Positions 1-12,224 of a stretch of DNA of 64,000 bases are shown in pieces. The position numbers and the translations under genes are program-made. Below the pieces are notes generated by a model. The model did not search any database and was not told where the DNA came from. It saw only the letters and a list, made by a program, of their open reading frames with translations. Every line of letters begins with the position of its first letter. Position 1 is the stretch's first letter. The DNA comes from Dasypus novemcinctus (lineage: Eukaryota; Chordata; Mammalia; Cingulata; Dasypodidae). The stretch is from the NCBI RefSeq assembly GCF_030445035.2, contig NC_080673.1:186663216-186727215 (forward strand), in the 5' to 3' direction.

Positions 1-735
1 TTCTGATCAGGTTTCAAAGGTTATCTGCTAATGATATGGGGAAAATTAAAATGTTATTCAGTAAGGTCCAGAAGGGGGGAGCGTGTCGCTCTCAAAACAT
101 AATTAACTGAGTCAACAACTATGAGGGAGTTTCAAATTCTTTTCTGCTCCAGGTTTAATTATCCTGGTATGGAGAAATCCAAGTTACGACTGCCCTTTGT
201 TTAAAGATTTAAAACATTAAAAAACCATTCATTAGTTTTTAAAAATTCTTCACCCACATCCTCTTCTCTCCAGGTTTCCTGCCACTAACCTTCCAACAAC
301 TGTCATTTAGATAATGAACTAACCCTGCTCTGACATCTTCAGTGGCTTTTTGCCTAATGCAGTATTCCCACAAGATGCTTAGAGGTATCTCTTTCAAAGA
401 GACAATTATGCCCCAATTGAAAATAGGTAAATTAAATGGATTTATTACTGCAGGACTTTTTAGAGTGTTTAAAAATATCTTAATATATAATACTTATCTC
501 TAAAAGGGGGTTTATAATATGCAGGATTTCTTTTATTAACTGACCACAAAAAAACATTTACTTTTGAAATATGTATTAAACCTCACAAGGCATAAGTATC
601 CTATTGGAGAGTTTGGAAAACACTACCCTAGAGGATAAAGGTTAAGTTGTAAATTTGATACTTAGAGCTATTCAAGATCCAGACTCACTATTTATCCTCT
701 AGTATTTTTTTAATAGGTGAGTTATCTTTATTAGT
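1..735. other. Unannotated AT-rich sequence
   Basis: I see no coding potential, RNA gene or repeat I can name. Only short poly-A and poly-T runs stand out. Confidence 0.5.
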
Positions 736-739
736 TTCC

Positions 740-945
740 AAGCCTGCTCTGTTCTTTTATTCATTTATTTAACATATATATTTTTAATGTCTCCTCCATG
801 CCGGGCACTGTGTTTGGTGCAATGATTTAGCAATGAGCAAAAATAGATATAGTCTCTGTCCTAATGGAGTTTAAAATTTAATAGGAAAGAAAGACATTGT
901 ACAATAATTATGTAAATTAGTATCTGATTACAATCATAATATAGT
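740..945 (-). mobile_element. L2 LINE 3'-end fragment
   Basis: The plus strand reads as the complement of the L2 3' end: a 'gccgggcactgtgtttggtg' phrase, then a 'sequence of counts and gains' of the type seen upstream of the L2 tail (tctctgtcctaatggagttt). Old and diverged. Confidence 0.6.
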
Positions 946-959
946 TGCTGTGATAGAAA

Positions 960-1345
960 GCTAGTTATCACCCAATGTCTATCCTTCCCTTCCTTGTGAT
1001 GAAACCCTGACTTTCTCAATCTGTGAAAAGGCCACCAAGAATTTCAACTATATCTCTAAGTCTCTATTATAGCTCAGGGTGAGCAAGTGACTGAGTTGTG
1101 GCTAATAAGATATGAATAAAAGAGATGTGTGCAACTTCCACTGGCTAAGAGTATGGCATGGCAGGAACCATTTAGAACCATGCATATGAAGGCAACACCC
1201 TAATGATGGTGACAGGAGCTCTGGACTCTGGTGGCTTAGCATAGCAGAAACACTATCTCAATTAAGAATCTTTTATAACAGATAATAGGTAATATCTTGT
1301 TTAAGTCACTGTGGTTTTAGACCTCTGCTACTACAGGCAAACTAA
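960..1345 (+). repeat. Ancient interspersed repeat, family not assigned
   Basis: The order of short phrases (a 'not a gene' block with 'gtgactgagttgtggctaat', a middle 'cacccta' block, and an end 'gtttaagtcactgtggtttt') resembles an old LTR or hAT-type mammalian repeat. A weak relative appears at about 58,540-58,990. I cannot name the family. Confidence 0.35.
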
Positions 1346-1725
1346 TAACTTACCTTTTTCAGAACCCGACACTTTGAATTGGGTCCCTGGACATAACAGA
1401 CCCTAACCATGTGGTATTGGCTCAGCAGTTAGGTGGTAAGCAGCAAGGACACAGATATGCAGGCTGGAAAGCTGGTGATTCTAGTTGTTATGTGACAAAA
1501 ATACTTGATAAAATTTTATGTGTGCTGTCTTTGAAGACTGTCCATGTGCTGACTAAGCTTGTAGCAATAGGGAAAATGGAAATGTTAAGATGTTGGTGTG
1601 CATTCTTCTTAAATCCTGTAAGTCAGATGGATCAAGCCAAAGCCAGCAAATCTGCACAGAGGAAGAAGGGACCACAGCTCTCTGCTCAGGGAGGCTGTAT
1701 TCCTGCAGACTACAATATTAAAAGA
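1346..1725. other. Possible LTR-element interior, unassigned
   Basis: It follows directly on the repeat ending near 1,345 and could be ERVL/MaLR-type internal sequence. An open frame of about 170 codons starts at 1,411 but runs on into the L1-derived segment that begins near 1,731, so it is not a gene. Confidence 0.25.
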
Positions 1726-1730
1726 CACTG

Positions 1731-2310
1731 CATGGATTACAGTTTACATTATAGTTTACACTCTCCCCCAGTATATTCAGGGGGTTATGGCAGGATATAT
1801 AATGTCCAGCATCTGTCCCTGCAATATCATATAGGACAACTCCAAGTCCCAAAATGTTCCCACATCACATCTCTTCTTCCCTCTCCCTGCCCTCAGCAAC
1901 TACCGTGGCCACTGTCTCCACATCACTGATACAAAATTTCTTCATTTGCTAGAGTCACAGTAGTTCCATAGTAGAGTACCAGTAAGTCCACTCTAATCCA
2001 TATTTTATTCCTCCATCCTGTGGACCCTGGGATGGTGATGTCCACTCTACCTCTAAATTGAGAGGGGTCTTAGATCCCACATGGCTGATGGATGCGATTC
2101 TCCTGCTTGCAGTTGGCACTCTCAGTTCCCTGGTGTGGTGGTTGACTATCTTCACCTCCCTGTTAGCTGACCTGGGTAAGTCCAACGAACCAGAAAGTAG
2201 GAGTTGCAACTCTACTGTGGGGTATATGGGAACCTCTTATACTTTTTAATGTAACATTTTTTGTGATCTATGTATCTTTAAAAAAAAGGCAATTAAATAA
2301 AAAAAAATAA
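1731..2310. mobile_element. L1 3' end with inverted 5' segment (twin priming)
   Basis: About 1,731-2,215 is the xenarthran L1 3'UTR in antisense (it matches the antisense L1 at 63,326-64,000 nearly phrase by phrase). At about 2,216 orientation flips, and 2,216-2,310 is the sense-strand terminal piece (accatcttata-type end, then an A-rich tail). Antisense upstream part followed directly by a sense 3' terminus is the hallmark of twin priming during target-primed reverse transcription. The part of the 3'UTR between the two pieces is missing, as is usual. Open frames across it are accidental. Confidence 0.8.
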
Positions 2311-2319
2311 AAAGAATTA

Positions 2320-3035
2320 AAGATGGAGAGTTAAGTAATTTAAAGCAGTTATAACAGGTGACTCTAAAAAGACAACTTAGTAGGACAGAAGACTATGGCC
2401 CCAAGACTTTCTCCAAAAACTCCTATTGAGATCACTCTTAGACAATCGAGTCAACCCAGCAGCAAAAATCGCATTAAGGATATTGCCTTCTCACCTAAGC
2501 CTAAATTTTCACATGAGCTTTCGGTAGCTATATGAGAAGCTGGTGGGTAAAATGATGGGTCTATCTCAGCAACCAGTAGTTCAAACACCAGAGGTGTTAG
2601 TCAAATCTAATCCTAATGCAATTGTGAAGGTGACTATGGGGGAGGGAATGTTAAATCAACTTTGGAGGTTCAAGGATCCTTCCGATCTTCCCTTCTTTAC
2701 TCCCTGAGAAACCAAAGTTTAAGCAGAAACTTGAAGTACAAATTCTAGTTAACCAAGGGAAAAGTAAGATGTTTTCCTGGCAAAGGTTCTCTGACTGCAG
2801 CTATCAGATAGGTAGTGTCAGTTCAGATAACATTTCTCCACAATACCCATGATGGTGATTTACCTGGTACTCTATAAGGACAGCAAGGATGAGTTGAGAG
2901 GAACTGAACAGACTCTTAGAAAGTGCTAGATTTATTAGATAGTTAAATGAAATACCTAGGAACTGGGACAACCCTTAACAAGCCTTAAGGAAGTTTTGTA
3001 TTCTAATTCTTGCCTGGGCCTCTGAGTCACCTAGT
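2320..3035. other. Unannotated sequence
   Basis: No repeat family or coding signal recognised. It might be degraded LTR-element interior, but I cannot support that. Confidence 0.35.
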
Positions 3036-3039
3036 TCTG

Positions 3040-3240
3040 CATCTTTTACTAGTTTGGGGTGGTGTATTTGAATTAAGAAATACTTGGATTTCAATTCTGT
3101 TCTGCCACTTATCAGAAAAATGTAGTATTGAGTAAGTCACAACCATTTTTGAATCACTATTCCTTCAGCTGTAAAGAGGAGATAAGTTTATTTAATGTAA
3201 TTGTGCAAATTAATGAAAATAAATATCATTTATTGGTATT
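3040..3240 (+). mobile_element. MIR SINE, diverged
   Basis: Phrases in MIR order: a 'tctgccacttatcag' block, a 'gagtaagtcac' block, and 'ccttcagctgtaaagaggag' near the core. Old, with no tail or TSD. Confidence 0.6.
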
Positions 3241-3259
3241 TATTTATAGTATTTATATA

Positions 3260-4440
3260 AGCAATGTGTGTGTCAGAGATGAAGCATATTCACATGTCAT
3301 GGAGGATAACAGGAAACTAAAAATTCATACTATTTTTAATTATTTTTATTGTTATTATCATTCTTTTCTGTATATTACCCTCATCCATGACAGATTAGTC
3401 AGAACCTGATAAGCAGGAAGCATAGACTTCACAGCCTGCGTTTGCTCAAGTCTCCACTTGTAAACCATAGCATTCTCATCAGCCCTATTTCTCCAACGTG
3501 GCTTTTGTATTTCTATGATTTCTCATATATTAACAATAAACTTTTTTCCAGTGTGTTCTCTACAATGATCAGAGAATTATTTCTCTCTGTGCTTTCTGAT
3601 GGTGGTTGTGTGGGTGGAAGTTTTATAGAACACTCTGGCTTAGGAAGGGACAAATTCAAGGCTACATGTTTCATCAAAGCTTCTCTCCCCATTAGTTAAA
3701 AAAAAAACAAAGAGTCTAATGTTTTCTCCCAGTATCATATTGCTTTTTATACCTGCTGGCTGAACCACCTGGGATTTTGTGGTTTAAATATTTCATTTTT
3801 CATTGAAGCAACAACAACAAAACACAAAGTTATACAGAATGAATACAGTACTGAGATAACAAATGCTGCATTGTCCCGAAAATATAATCTCTAGTGATCA
3901 TTTCACATGAGAAGTGACTGTTTGATTAGTCAACAGTCGCTTTAGTTGCCTATTCAACTAATATTGACTAGATTATTTAAATATTAGCCTTTAAGTGCTC
4001 TCTCCGAAGATATTAAATTTCAATCCTCCCAAGATTTGAAAAGCTTGTTCCAAAGTATTTTTCTCATACATAATCTCATATATAATTTTTATGGACTAAT
4101 GAAGGGGTTTAGGTAAAATACTCCTTTATAATTCAATGCCATTTATTAAATAAATATCAAACCCTACTAGTTGCACAGGGACTAACCTAATCCCTGTAGA
4201 GGCTCCAAGGATTTCTAGTTTATAAGCAATGTGTTTGGTTTCTTCTCTGTATAAAATACAATATGTTTTACATATAAATAGGGGTTTCTTTTAATTATGA
4301 CACATCTAACTCGCAATCATGGTTCTTTCTATTTCTTATGGCATGAATAAAATATGTCATAAATTATAATAGTAGGATATACTCAATTATGCAAAACTCT
4401 ACTTTTCCAAAAATTTAAGCAATTGGATGTGAAACCTTTT
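3260..4440. other. Unannotated sequence
   Basis: AT-rich. No recognised repeat, RNA gene or open frame with family resemblance. Frames of 85-93 codons near 3,128 and 3,442 lack any recognisable motif. Confidence 0.4.
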
Positions 4441-4444
4441 ATTT

Positions 4445-4570
4445 CAATTGATGTACTTGTAAGTGTATTTTGAGTACCTACTATGTGCCAGGCAATTTGG
4501 TAGCATCTGGGATATAAAATGAGTAAAACAGGGTCCTTACTTTCCAGGAACTCAAAATATTTTTAACATA
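4445..4570 (-). mobile_element. L2 LINE 3'-end fragment
   Basis: Reads in plus as 'cctactatgtgccaggcaat' followed by a 'ccttactttccaggaactca' phrase, the complement of the L2 3' end. Confidence 0.7.
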
Positions 4571-4639
4571 CAAATTATAATAAAACAGATATACACAACA
4601 AGGGTGGGTTTATGTGTTAAGGTGGCTAAGTATCTAGGA

Positions 4640-6320
4640 GAGAGAGCTGGGGAGAAATTGCTTGATTTCCTGCTCCAAGTTCCCCCCCAATTTTTTCTTT
4701 TTTTCTCAGCACTCTCAGTTGCTGAAGTAAAATTCTAGGCATCATCCTTGAGGAATCTTTTTCTTTATCCCACTCCCACATTCACTTCTTCTGCTAGTCT
4801 TGACAACCCTTCCCCTGAGCTATAGTTTAAACTTGTTTTGTCTTGTTTGTTGTATGTGCCTCCACTCATTGAGATAACACAATATGACAAGATGAGCACT
4901 TTCATATTCTACAGAAGCATGACCTAGGTGTGTCCTATCCCATACATTCCCCCATACCCAACGCCTATACCAGTAACCCTCCCCTTTTTTCCAAAAGAAC
5001 ATTTCCAACATTGTAATTTTAACCACAGACCTTCGAATTCCCAGAGTTCACCAAATCCTTCCTCCAACTCTCCCCCCAGTTCCATGGATAGTCCAACCCC
5101 AGCCCTTCCCCACTTCCCCTCAAAGACCAGCACTGTTGATCCTAATCAAATCCTCAACTCTCAAACGCCCATCCACTATGCAACCACACCTTCCACCTTA
5201 CCATAGATTTTGTGCATATGGGCATACCACCCTCTCCGCCTTTCTGTTTCCTGTAAACCTATCTTCCAGACTCTAGCTCTATGAGTCTGCTCAATTTGCT
5301 CAATTCAAATCAGTGAGGTCAAGTAATATTTGTCCTTCAGTGCCTGGCTTACTTCACTTAGCATAAGATCTTCAAGATTCATCCATGTTATCTTGTGTGT
5401 TAATACTGCATTCCTTCTTACAACTCAGTAATATTCTGTTGTATATACCACAGTTTACTTATACATTCATCTGTTGATGGGTATTTGAATTGCTTCCAAC
5501 TTTTGACAATAGTGAATAATGCTGCTGTGAACAGGTGTGCATGTATCTGTTTGTGTCCCTCCTTTCAATTCTTCTGGGTATATACCAGCAGTGGGATTCC
5601 TGGGTCATATGGCAGTTCTATAGTTACTTCCTGAGTCTTCTCCATCCCCACTGTGATCCACCCCAATCTCCCCTGGTCTACTTCAATAATCTCAGTCTCA
5701 CTGGTCCCCTGCTTCTATGTTTGCCTCCCTATACTGTACTCTCCACTTGGCAGTAATGTAGTCTTATAAAAATATAGACCATATCTTGTCATTCTACTGT
5801 TTAAAGCTTTTCAGTGACTTCCCATTATACTTCAAATTAAATCCAGAGCCCAAGTCAGACCTACAAAGCCTGATATGATGACGTCTGCTTACCTTTCCTC
5901 TCCTATCTCCTTTTACTTTCCACTTCAGTTCCACTTTATAATAGCAGTGTAATGTACAATTAGTGCGCAATCTTAGTTGCTAGGAGTTATGTTAATGCAG
6001 CTGTGTGCACACCAACCTTCTTTCTGCTTCTTGCATATATCTAGCTCACATTTTCTGAATGAATCTCTGTTTCTCCAGATATGTTCATGGATTGCTCCAT
6101 TTCTTTTTACTTTTCACAGCACTTATCTGAAATATTCTTGTATCATTTGTTTGTTTAATTTTCTCCTCCTCCTACCTCTGCCTTGTCTACACACACATAT
6201 ACACACACAGATGTGAGATTCATGATATCAGGGACTTTTTCTGTCTTGTTCATTTCTGTCCACTTATAATTTATCATTATTTATCAAATGGATGAGTGAA
6301 TAAAATGAATGAATAAGTGA
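4640..6320 (+). mobile_element. L2 LINE, split by an L1
   Basis: Left arm 4,640-4,819 (around 'catccttgaggaatcttttt') and right arm 5,630-6,320 match successive parts of L2. The right arm covers the late ORF region, 'cagtgacttcccattatact', and the 3' end with 'atatcagggactttttctgt' and an ATGAATGA-like tail. The break is filled by the antisense L1 at 4,820-5,629, so the L2 is the older element. Confidence 0.7.
4820..5629 (-). mobile_element. L1 fragment inserted in L2 (3'UTR part plus ORF2 C-terminus)
   Basis: On the minus strand the order is ORF2 C-terminal coding remnants (about 5,629 to 5,330; the antisense of 'tgatgggtatttgaattgct' is typical), then 3'UTR. The 3'UTR part is homologous to the module at 11,820-12,117. 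A 6-bp match 'cctgag' flanks it (4,814-4,819 and 5,630-5,635), and the L2 resumes on the far side. The usual L1 3' terminus and a clean poly-A are absent, suggesting a premature 3' end or decay. Confidence 0.7.
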
Positions 6321-6329
6321 GTAGATAAA

Positions 6330-7960
6330 TGAAAGAATGAATTAAAGATTTCAGAGGGAAAATGACATCAACTAGGGAAGAGCTCGTCAAACCAAGAGGG
6401 TGGAGTGGTAATCTAAAACTATGGTGTTCGCTATTTTTTTACCCCCAAAGTGCTTAGTGGGAGAGAAGATGAAAGATAAGGAGCCGTGGTTAATATTCCA
6501 ACTAGGAAAAACTTTCGGATAAGCAGATAAAGTAGGGTTTGGAATATGTTTCACTTGATGCAGCGAGACCAAGCACTAACACTTGGAATATGTTTTCATT
6601 TTTAAAAAGTTTTGAGTGTCTGCCAGACCTGGTGTCTATTTCAGAAATTATCCCACAGATTGTATCTTTCCAGTTATATCTTCACTCTTTGGTATTTTTT
6701 AAAAACTAAATTACAATGTATCATTGAAATACATTTTTGTGTGTGATTGGGGAGAGGGGTCACAAAAGTTCACTGGCAAATATGTTGGTATATATAGTAC
6801 ATGCTTAATGACAAGATTGCAATTCGTTTGTAAGCATCTTAGAAATAAAAGCTTATTTAATTATGTCACTAAAGTTTTTAGCATAGGAGGCCTCGAGCTA
6901 AAACTGACAAGAATCTGCCAAAAACACCCCACATACCTACCTCTATTAAATTGTCTGGGGGCCACTTTTGGTCTTAATTGAATCTTTCAAGTTTTCTAGT
7001 GATTTATGAGGCTATTGGAAAGAAATCAGCTTCCATCTTCTCATTGTCTTTATGGAGAGTTTACCTTTTTCTAGGAATCATGAGAACTTGTCAGGTAATT
7101 ATAGAATCAACCTCTTCCCAGCCAACAGTGCTGACCTATTTAGAATACTGCAAAATTAGAATGTGAACTATTTAATGAAAAGATATTTTTCAAATTAGCA
7201 TTTAGATTTTCTCAAGGAATTAAAACCATAATAACATTGTGTGTCAATGGCATAGACATTCTTATCATATGAAGTCTAATTATTCTTTTTTTCTTTTTTT
7301 ACTAGATAATTAGTTATTGCTAACTCTTTGACTTCTAGGAGTCAGTTTGCCTCTGAATCCTCTCATCTACAGAGCACATTCATTTTCATCGTTTGTCCAA
7401 TCCCTCCGTTCCAGTAATAACCTCATTTTCAGACTGGACTTCTTACCCAAGCACCCAACTCTTGATTTTAAATGACTACAGAGCATTTTCACACAGAGCC
7501 TCAGCCACCAAATAAAATTCAACATACTTCAACTTAACTGAGACTGCCCCAGCTTCATTTGCGTCTAGCCTTTCTTCTGGGTTTAGAGCATCAGTGATTT
7601 TTAAAAGAAATGTACTCCATCATTTTCCAGATTCCCTCCCCACATTCCCTCCCATCATGCCCTCTTCCTTTTAGTCTGTAACACAGTCCTACGTATTATC
7701 TCTTGGATTCATCTCTTCTTCTAGTCCATGGCATGCATGCTCCTTCAGAAATTGTCATATACCTACATCAAGTCATTTACATCCTTATCTCCTTCTCTGC
7801 CCTTGTTTCTTTGCCCTTCGGATAAAAGGTCAGTTTTTCAAAAATAGTATTTTCAGCATGAGAGTGATTAGAAAGTGCCTGCTAACACTTCATTCCACAT
7901 GAAAACAAGTGGTTCCCATTCTCTGTCAAAATAGTTTCCAATAGCTGATCTTAATAACTG
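6330..7960. other. Unannotated sequence
   Basis: No gene or RNA recognised. The last few hundred bases may be a diverged continuation of the L2-like block that follows. Confidence 0.4.
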
Positions 7961-7979
7961 AGGCCCCATCTTACCTCAC

Positions 7980-8480
7980 TTTGATAACCTTGCCATCTAG
8001 ATAATCCTGCCTTTGCTCTCTTCTCCCCAACTTTTCAGGTGATCCTCTGTCACTTTCACATTGGATGGCCTCCTCTTTCTTAGTCACATATTCAAGTTTA
8101 TTTCTCTCTTAAGGCACTTTTCAAACCTCATCTCATCAAAGAACACTTCCTTGGCTACTCCACTCCACAGCCATTTCCTTTTTGAAAATTCTCCTGTGTT
8201 GTTTTGTGTGTCTAAATCCCCTCTCCTTAAGAAGAATGCAAATTCCTCAAGGGCAGGGATGTTATTTTCTGCTGTTTCTGCATCTTTCACAATTCTAAGC
8301 ATTTCAAAATAGTAATACATGTTTTAGGAATCACATAGCAACAAAAAAATCAGTCTAGAATTTGAGTGCCAGGAGGGCAAGACCATGTCTGCCCTGCTCC
8401 AAACTTTATCCAGCACGTATTACAATGCTTAATACATAGTATGTGTCCAATATGTATTAAATGATTGAAAAGATGAATGA
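7980..8480 (+). mobile_element. L2 LINE 3' region, two diverged pieces
   Basis: 7,980-8,325 contains 'ggcacttttcaaacctcatc' and 'cctcaagggcagggatgtta', both L2-like. 8,370-8,480 repeats the L2 3'-end pattern and ends in an ATGAATGAAT tail. Confidence 0.55.
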
Positions 8481-8488
8481 ATAGACAG

Positions 8489-9097
8489 TGTAGAAGTTTG
8501 ATACAATTTATGAATTCCGAAAAGTATTGTTTGTAAACTAGTCTCTTCCTCTGGGTGTAATCCTCTTTGGTTGCATTAGATTCAGCTGAGATGTCTTTGA
8601 TTAAATTATGTTAAGATTAGGGCTTTGATTTGACCAGATCAGTCAGGTGTAACTCAGTGCTGGGTTTCTACCTCCTCAGTGGGCTATATAAATGTACATT
8701 CACAGAAGAAGATGCAGGCAGAGAGAGAGAGAGCTCCATAGACATAGAAGAGAAGAGAACTTTGATCTTGTGGCTCTGGCAAGAGAGATGAGCCATTCTC
8801 CTGATAGGTTGCAGCTGATATAGGAAGCCTTGAGAGACAAGCCATATGCCAACTTACAGCTGAGATCAGAAGAAGCTGAGCCCACGGAGCCTTAAGAAGA
8901 AGAAGGAAGGAGAGACCAGACAAAGGTCACCCATAATCTTGCTTCTACACATGGCAACTCACTTGGGTGAGAAAGTATCTCTTATGGTAACTTGAACTGG
9001 ATTCTTTAGGACCTTGTACCTGTAAGCTTTTACTCCAGATTAACACCTTGTATAAGAACCAACACATTTCTAGTACTTTGCATAAGCTGACTAATAG
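8489..9097 (+). mobile_element. Solo LTR, MaLR/ERVL-like
   Basis: It begins TGTAGAAGTTTGATAC and ends near CTAATAG, matching the two LTRs of the provirus at 23,221-26,355 at both ends. A 5-bp duplication 'gacag' flanks it (8,484-8,488 and 9,099-9,103), as expected for this class. A TATATAA-like box lies at about 8,684. No internal region follows, so this is a product of LTR-LTR recombination. Endogenous retrovirus-like remnant, non-coding. Confidence 0.75.
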
Positions 9098-9497
9098 AGA
9101 CAGTAAGAAAAAAAATCATAAGTAATAGTAAAAACCCTCCTAAGTACATTTTTATAAAGCGTATATAACAAGTAGACGTAATCAAGAGAAAGGAATATAT
9201 TTAAGATTGGATCCAAAATCCAATGCCACATATCTGTAGGTTAGAAATAACCATGCGTATTGTAAACTGCAATAGGAGGATACCTCATGACAATCAGAAT
9301 CCAGGCACGTGTTGAACCCTCAAAAGCATGATTTCTGCCAAATTTGATCAGTTCTGGCATGAGGGAAAGGTCTTACAGGACAAGAATAGATAGTTGCTTC
9401 AGGCAGTTGGAAAGAAAGGAGGAGCAAGTAATTCTTACCACCAGAAACAAGTGGGCATGCTCACAAAAGGTTGCTCATTGTCCTTTAATACATTCTT

Positions 9498-12117
9498 TTT
9501 TTTTGTTTAATTAAAAAATATTTTAAAATAAGCTTTAGATTACATAAATGTTACTTAAAAAATATAGGGGATTCCCATATGTCCCCCCACTTCCCCACAT
9601 TAATAACATCCTTCATTAGTGTGGTACATTTGTTACATTTAATGAACACCTTAATGAAGCATTGCCACCAACCATGGAGTATAGTTTACATTATAGTTTA
9701 CACTCAGTCCTGCACAATTTTGTAGGTTATGACAAAATACATAATGGCCTGTATCTACCACTGCAATTTCAAGCAGGACCACTCCAATGTTCCAAAAATG
9801 TCCCCATATTACACCCATTCTTCCCTGTCTCTCCCCCTAGAACCTCTGGGGGCCACTGCCTTCATATCATTGACAAAAGTTCCTCCTTTGCTAGAATAAT
9901 AGTAAGTCTATAATTGAATAATAATACACCTACTTAGTCCATTGTTCATTCCCAATCTTGAGGATTCTGGGATGGTAATGCCTACTCTGTTTTCAATTGA
10001 GAAGGGCCTTAGATTCTATTGGGTGCATGAGTAGAACTATCTTACTTGCAGTTGCAGATAGTCTTTGTTCCTTGGGACAGGCATTGTCCATCATCATCTC
10101 CTTGTTAGTTTTCCTGCATGAAACCATTGAACTAGAGAGTAGGTTTTGCAACTCTTCCGTGTTTCAGGGCTCAACTGGCCCACAAATAGACCAAAGATTT
10201 AAGTCTCTGGCACATATATTTAACAAGTATAGTGCTAATTATAGATTCAAATAAAGGGACAGGAGAGCCATTTTTAGGGAAACTGAAAATGAATCTGTTT
10301 CACTACGGAACATGAATACCAAAGTAAGGCCCACTGATAGTGTGCCACATTCTTGAGCTTGTCTGCACTACTTATAGTGTCTGGATGTCTCTAGAGCCCT
10401 TAGAAGCCCCACTATTTGAGGCACTGTTTACTGTGGCAGTCAATGAGATACTGCTGAGATGTGCATAACCATAACTCTTAGAATGATTGCCCGATTCACT
10501 TTGAAATCTCTTAGGCACAAAAACTCATTTGTATTTACCATATCCCCCCTTTTTGTCAAGGTCTTTTTCTAGATGCATTGTTAGCTGGGGCTTGTAATAA
10601 TCCCTTGGTGCCAGGGAGGCTCATTCCTGGGAGCCATGTCCTATGCTGAGCTTGGCTTAGAGAGAGGTCACATTTAGGCAACAAGGAAGCTTTCAGGAGG
10701 TAACTCTTAGGCAGCCTATAATAGTAGGCTAAGTTTCAATTTCACAAGAAAATGTTCATAAGTAAAAACATCAATATCAAGGACCTGGTCTGTCTTCCTT
10801 CACTAGTCACTGTCCTTGCACTCAAGGAATTCTTGCTGTCCTATTAGAGAATGTAGTAGTACTCCCTAGGATGGGAATTCAAAATTCTTTGGTTATTGTG
10901 TGGGTCTCCACCCACCATGCAATACTCCATGAACACTTGAACACATTCATATGCCTTAGAAGCATGCCCCAGGTGCCCCTTCCCCACACATGCTCCATCA
11001 CTGACACCCCACACCAGTGATCCTCCTCTGTCACAGCTGTGACCCCTCTGTGATCCCAAACTTCTCCAAAAATAAAGCCAACAAAATAACCAAATGAAAT
11101 CAATAATAAATGAAATAATAATAGTTTTAAAAGTAAAAATGAAAAAAAAAAAACCAAAAAAATTTTGAAATAATACAAAAAATATTTTAGACATTATGTC
11201 TTTCATCACTGTAAGATCTGTTGTCTTGTATGTACTGTGTCATTTTCTTCCATATATTCCTCCGGTGTTTTATTTTTTTCATTTTATCTTCAGAAAAGCT
11301 TTAGGTTACAGAAAAGTCACATGGAGAATAGAAGGGATTCCTATATATATACCCAATGCCCTTCCCCTTTTCCACTCTCTTATTAATAACATTTTATATG
11401 CAAATGGTACATTTGTTGCAATTGATGTACAAATACTGAATTGCTGCTACTAACCATGAGCAATGGTTTACATCATGGTTAACATTTTGGACCTTACACT
11501 TTTATAGGTTTTGATGAAATTTAAAATGGACTGTATTCATTATTGCAAGACCATGCAAAGCAAGTCTAGTGCCCTAAAAATGCCTTACATTCCATCTATT
11601 CTATTCTTCCCTCCCTTTCCCCCCAGATCCTAGGGTAACCACTAAGTTTCAATTTTTTAAGAGTCAAATTCATAGTTATTTGCAATAATAATGAGGGCTT
11701 GACATATTGGTTTGTTTTCTTTTATTAGGCACTGCCTATGTTCTCGAGGGATTCTTGTCCCTCTATTTGAGAACATGGATGGACTCCCTAGGATGGGAGT
11801 TTAATATTATCTTGTTATTATGTGGGTCTCCACCCGCTGATGTAACACACTATGACAAGATAAACACTTACATAGTCCATAGAACCCTGCCCCAGGTGTG
11901 CCCTGTCCTGTGTGACCCCCACATCCAATACCCTACACCAGTAACCCTCCCCTGCCATATTTGCCAAAAGAACATTTCCAACATAGTAGGTTTAACCACA
12001 GACCTGCAGATCCCTGGAGTTCATCTCCTCTTTCCCGAGGCCCTTCCCTAGTCCCATGGATAGACCAACCCAGCCTTCCCACCCTCTTCCTTTTCACAGA
12101 CCAGCACTGCTGAACCC
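9498..12117 (-). mobile_element. L1 3' portion with two tandem 3'UTR modules
   Basis: One insertion between 11-bp TSDs 'aatacattctt' (9,487-9,497 and 12,118-12,128), with the poly-A as poly-T at the left edge. On the minus strand the order is module 1 (12,117 to about 11,240), an A/T-rich linker (about 11,240 to 11,060), then module 2 (about 11,060 to 9,498). The modules share landmarks in the same order: a CTAGGATGGG phrase, a GTGGGT hairpin, a 'gtggtacatttgtt' phrase and a 'gggattcc' terminal block. Module 1 lacks a stretch of about 900 bp that module 2 has. The copy at 35,600-36,725 has the same module-1/linker/module-2 junction. 5'-truncated, no ORF2. Confidence 0.8.
10900..10915 (-). other. 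Conserved L1 3'UTR hairpin
   Basis: On the L1 sense (minus) strand GTGGGT-GGAG-ACCCAC forms a 6-bp stem with a 4-nt loop. The equivalent sites are 11,822-11,835 (stem damaged) and 35,813-35,828 (perfect). Possible RNA structural element; function unknown. Confidence 0.45.
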
Positions 12118-12224
12118 AATACATTCTTAAAGAAGGTGATATTTTGGTTCTCCTTTTCTCAATTTGTGGGTTAGGTCCCCATGTTTGGTGCTGCCATTTT
12201 ACACTGGCATTTGTTATGACTGTG

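Noticed and set aside
1411..1929. 172-codon plus-strand frame
   Set aside because: Its second half is antisense L1 3'UTR; no domain in the first half.
10844..11209. 121-codon minus-strand frame rich in F, I, L and W, resembling a membrane protein
   Set aside because: It lies across the A/T-rich linker and module 2 of an L1 3'UTR. The hydrophobic run comes from T-rich sequence, and the related copy at 36,400-36,660 does not keep the frame.
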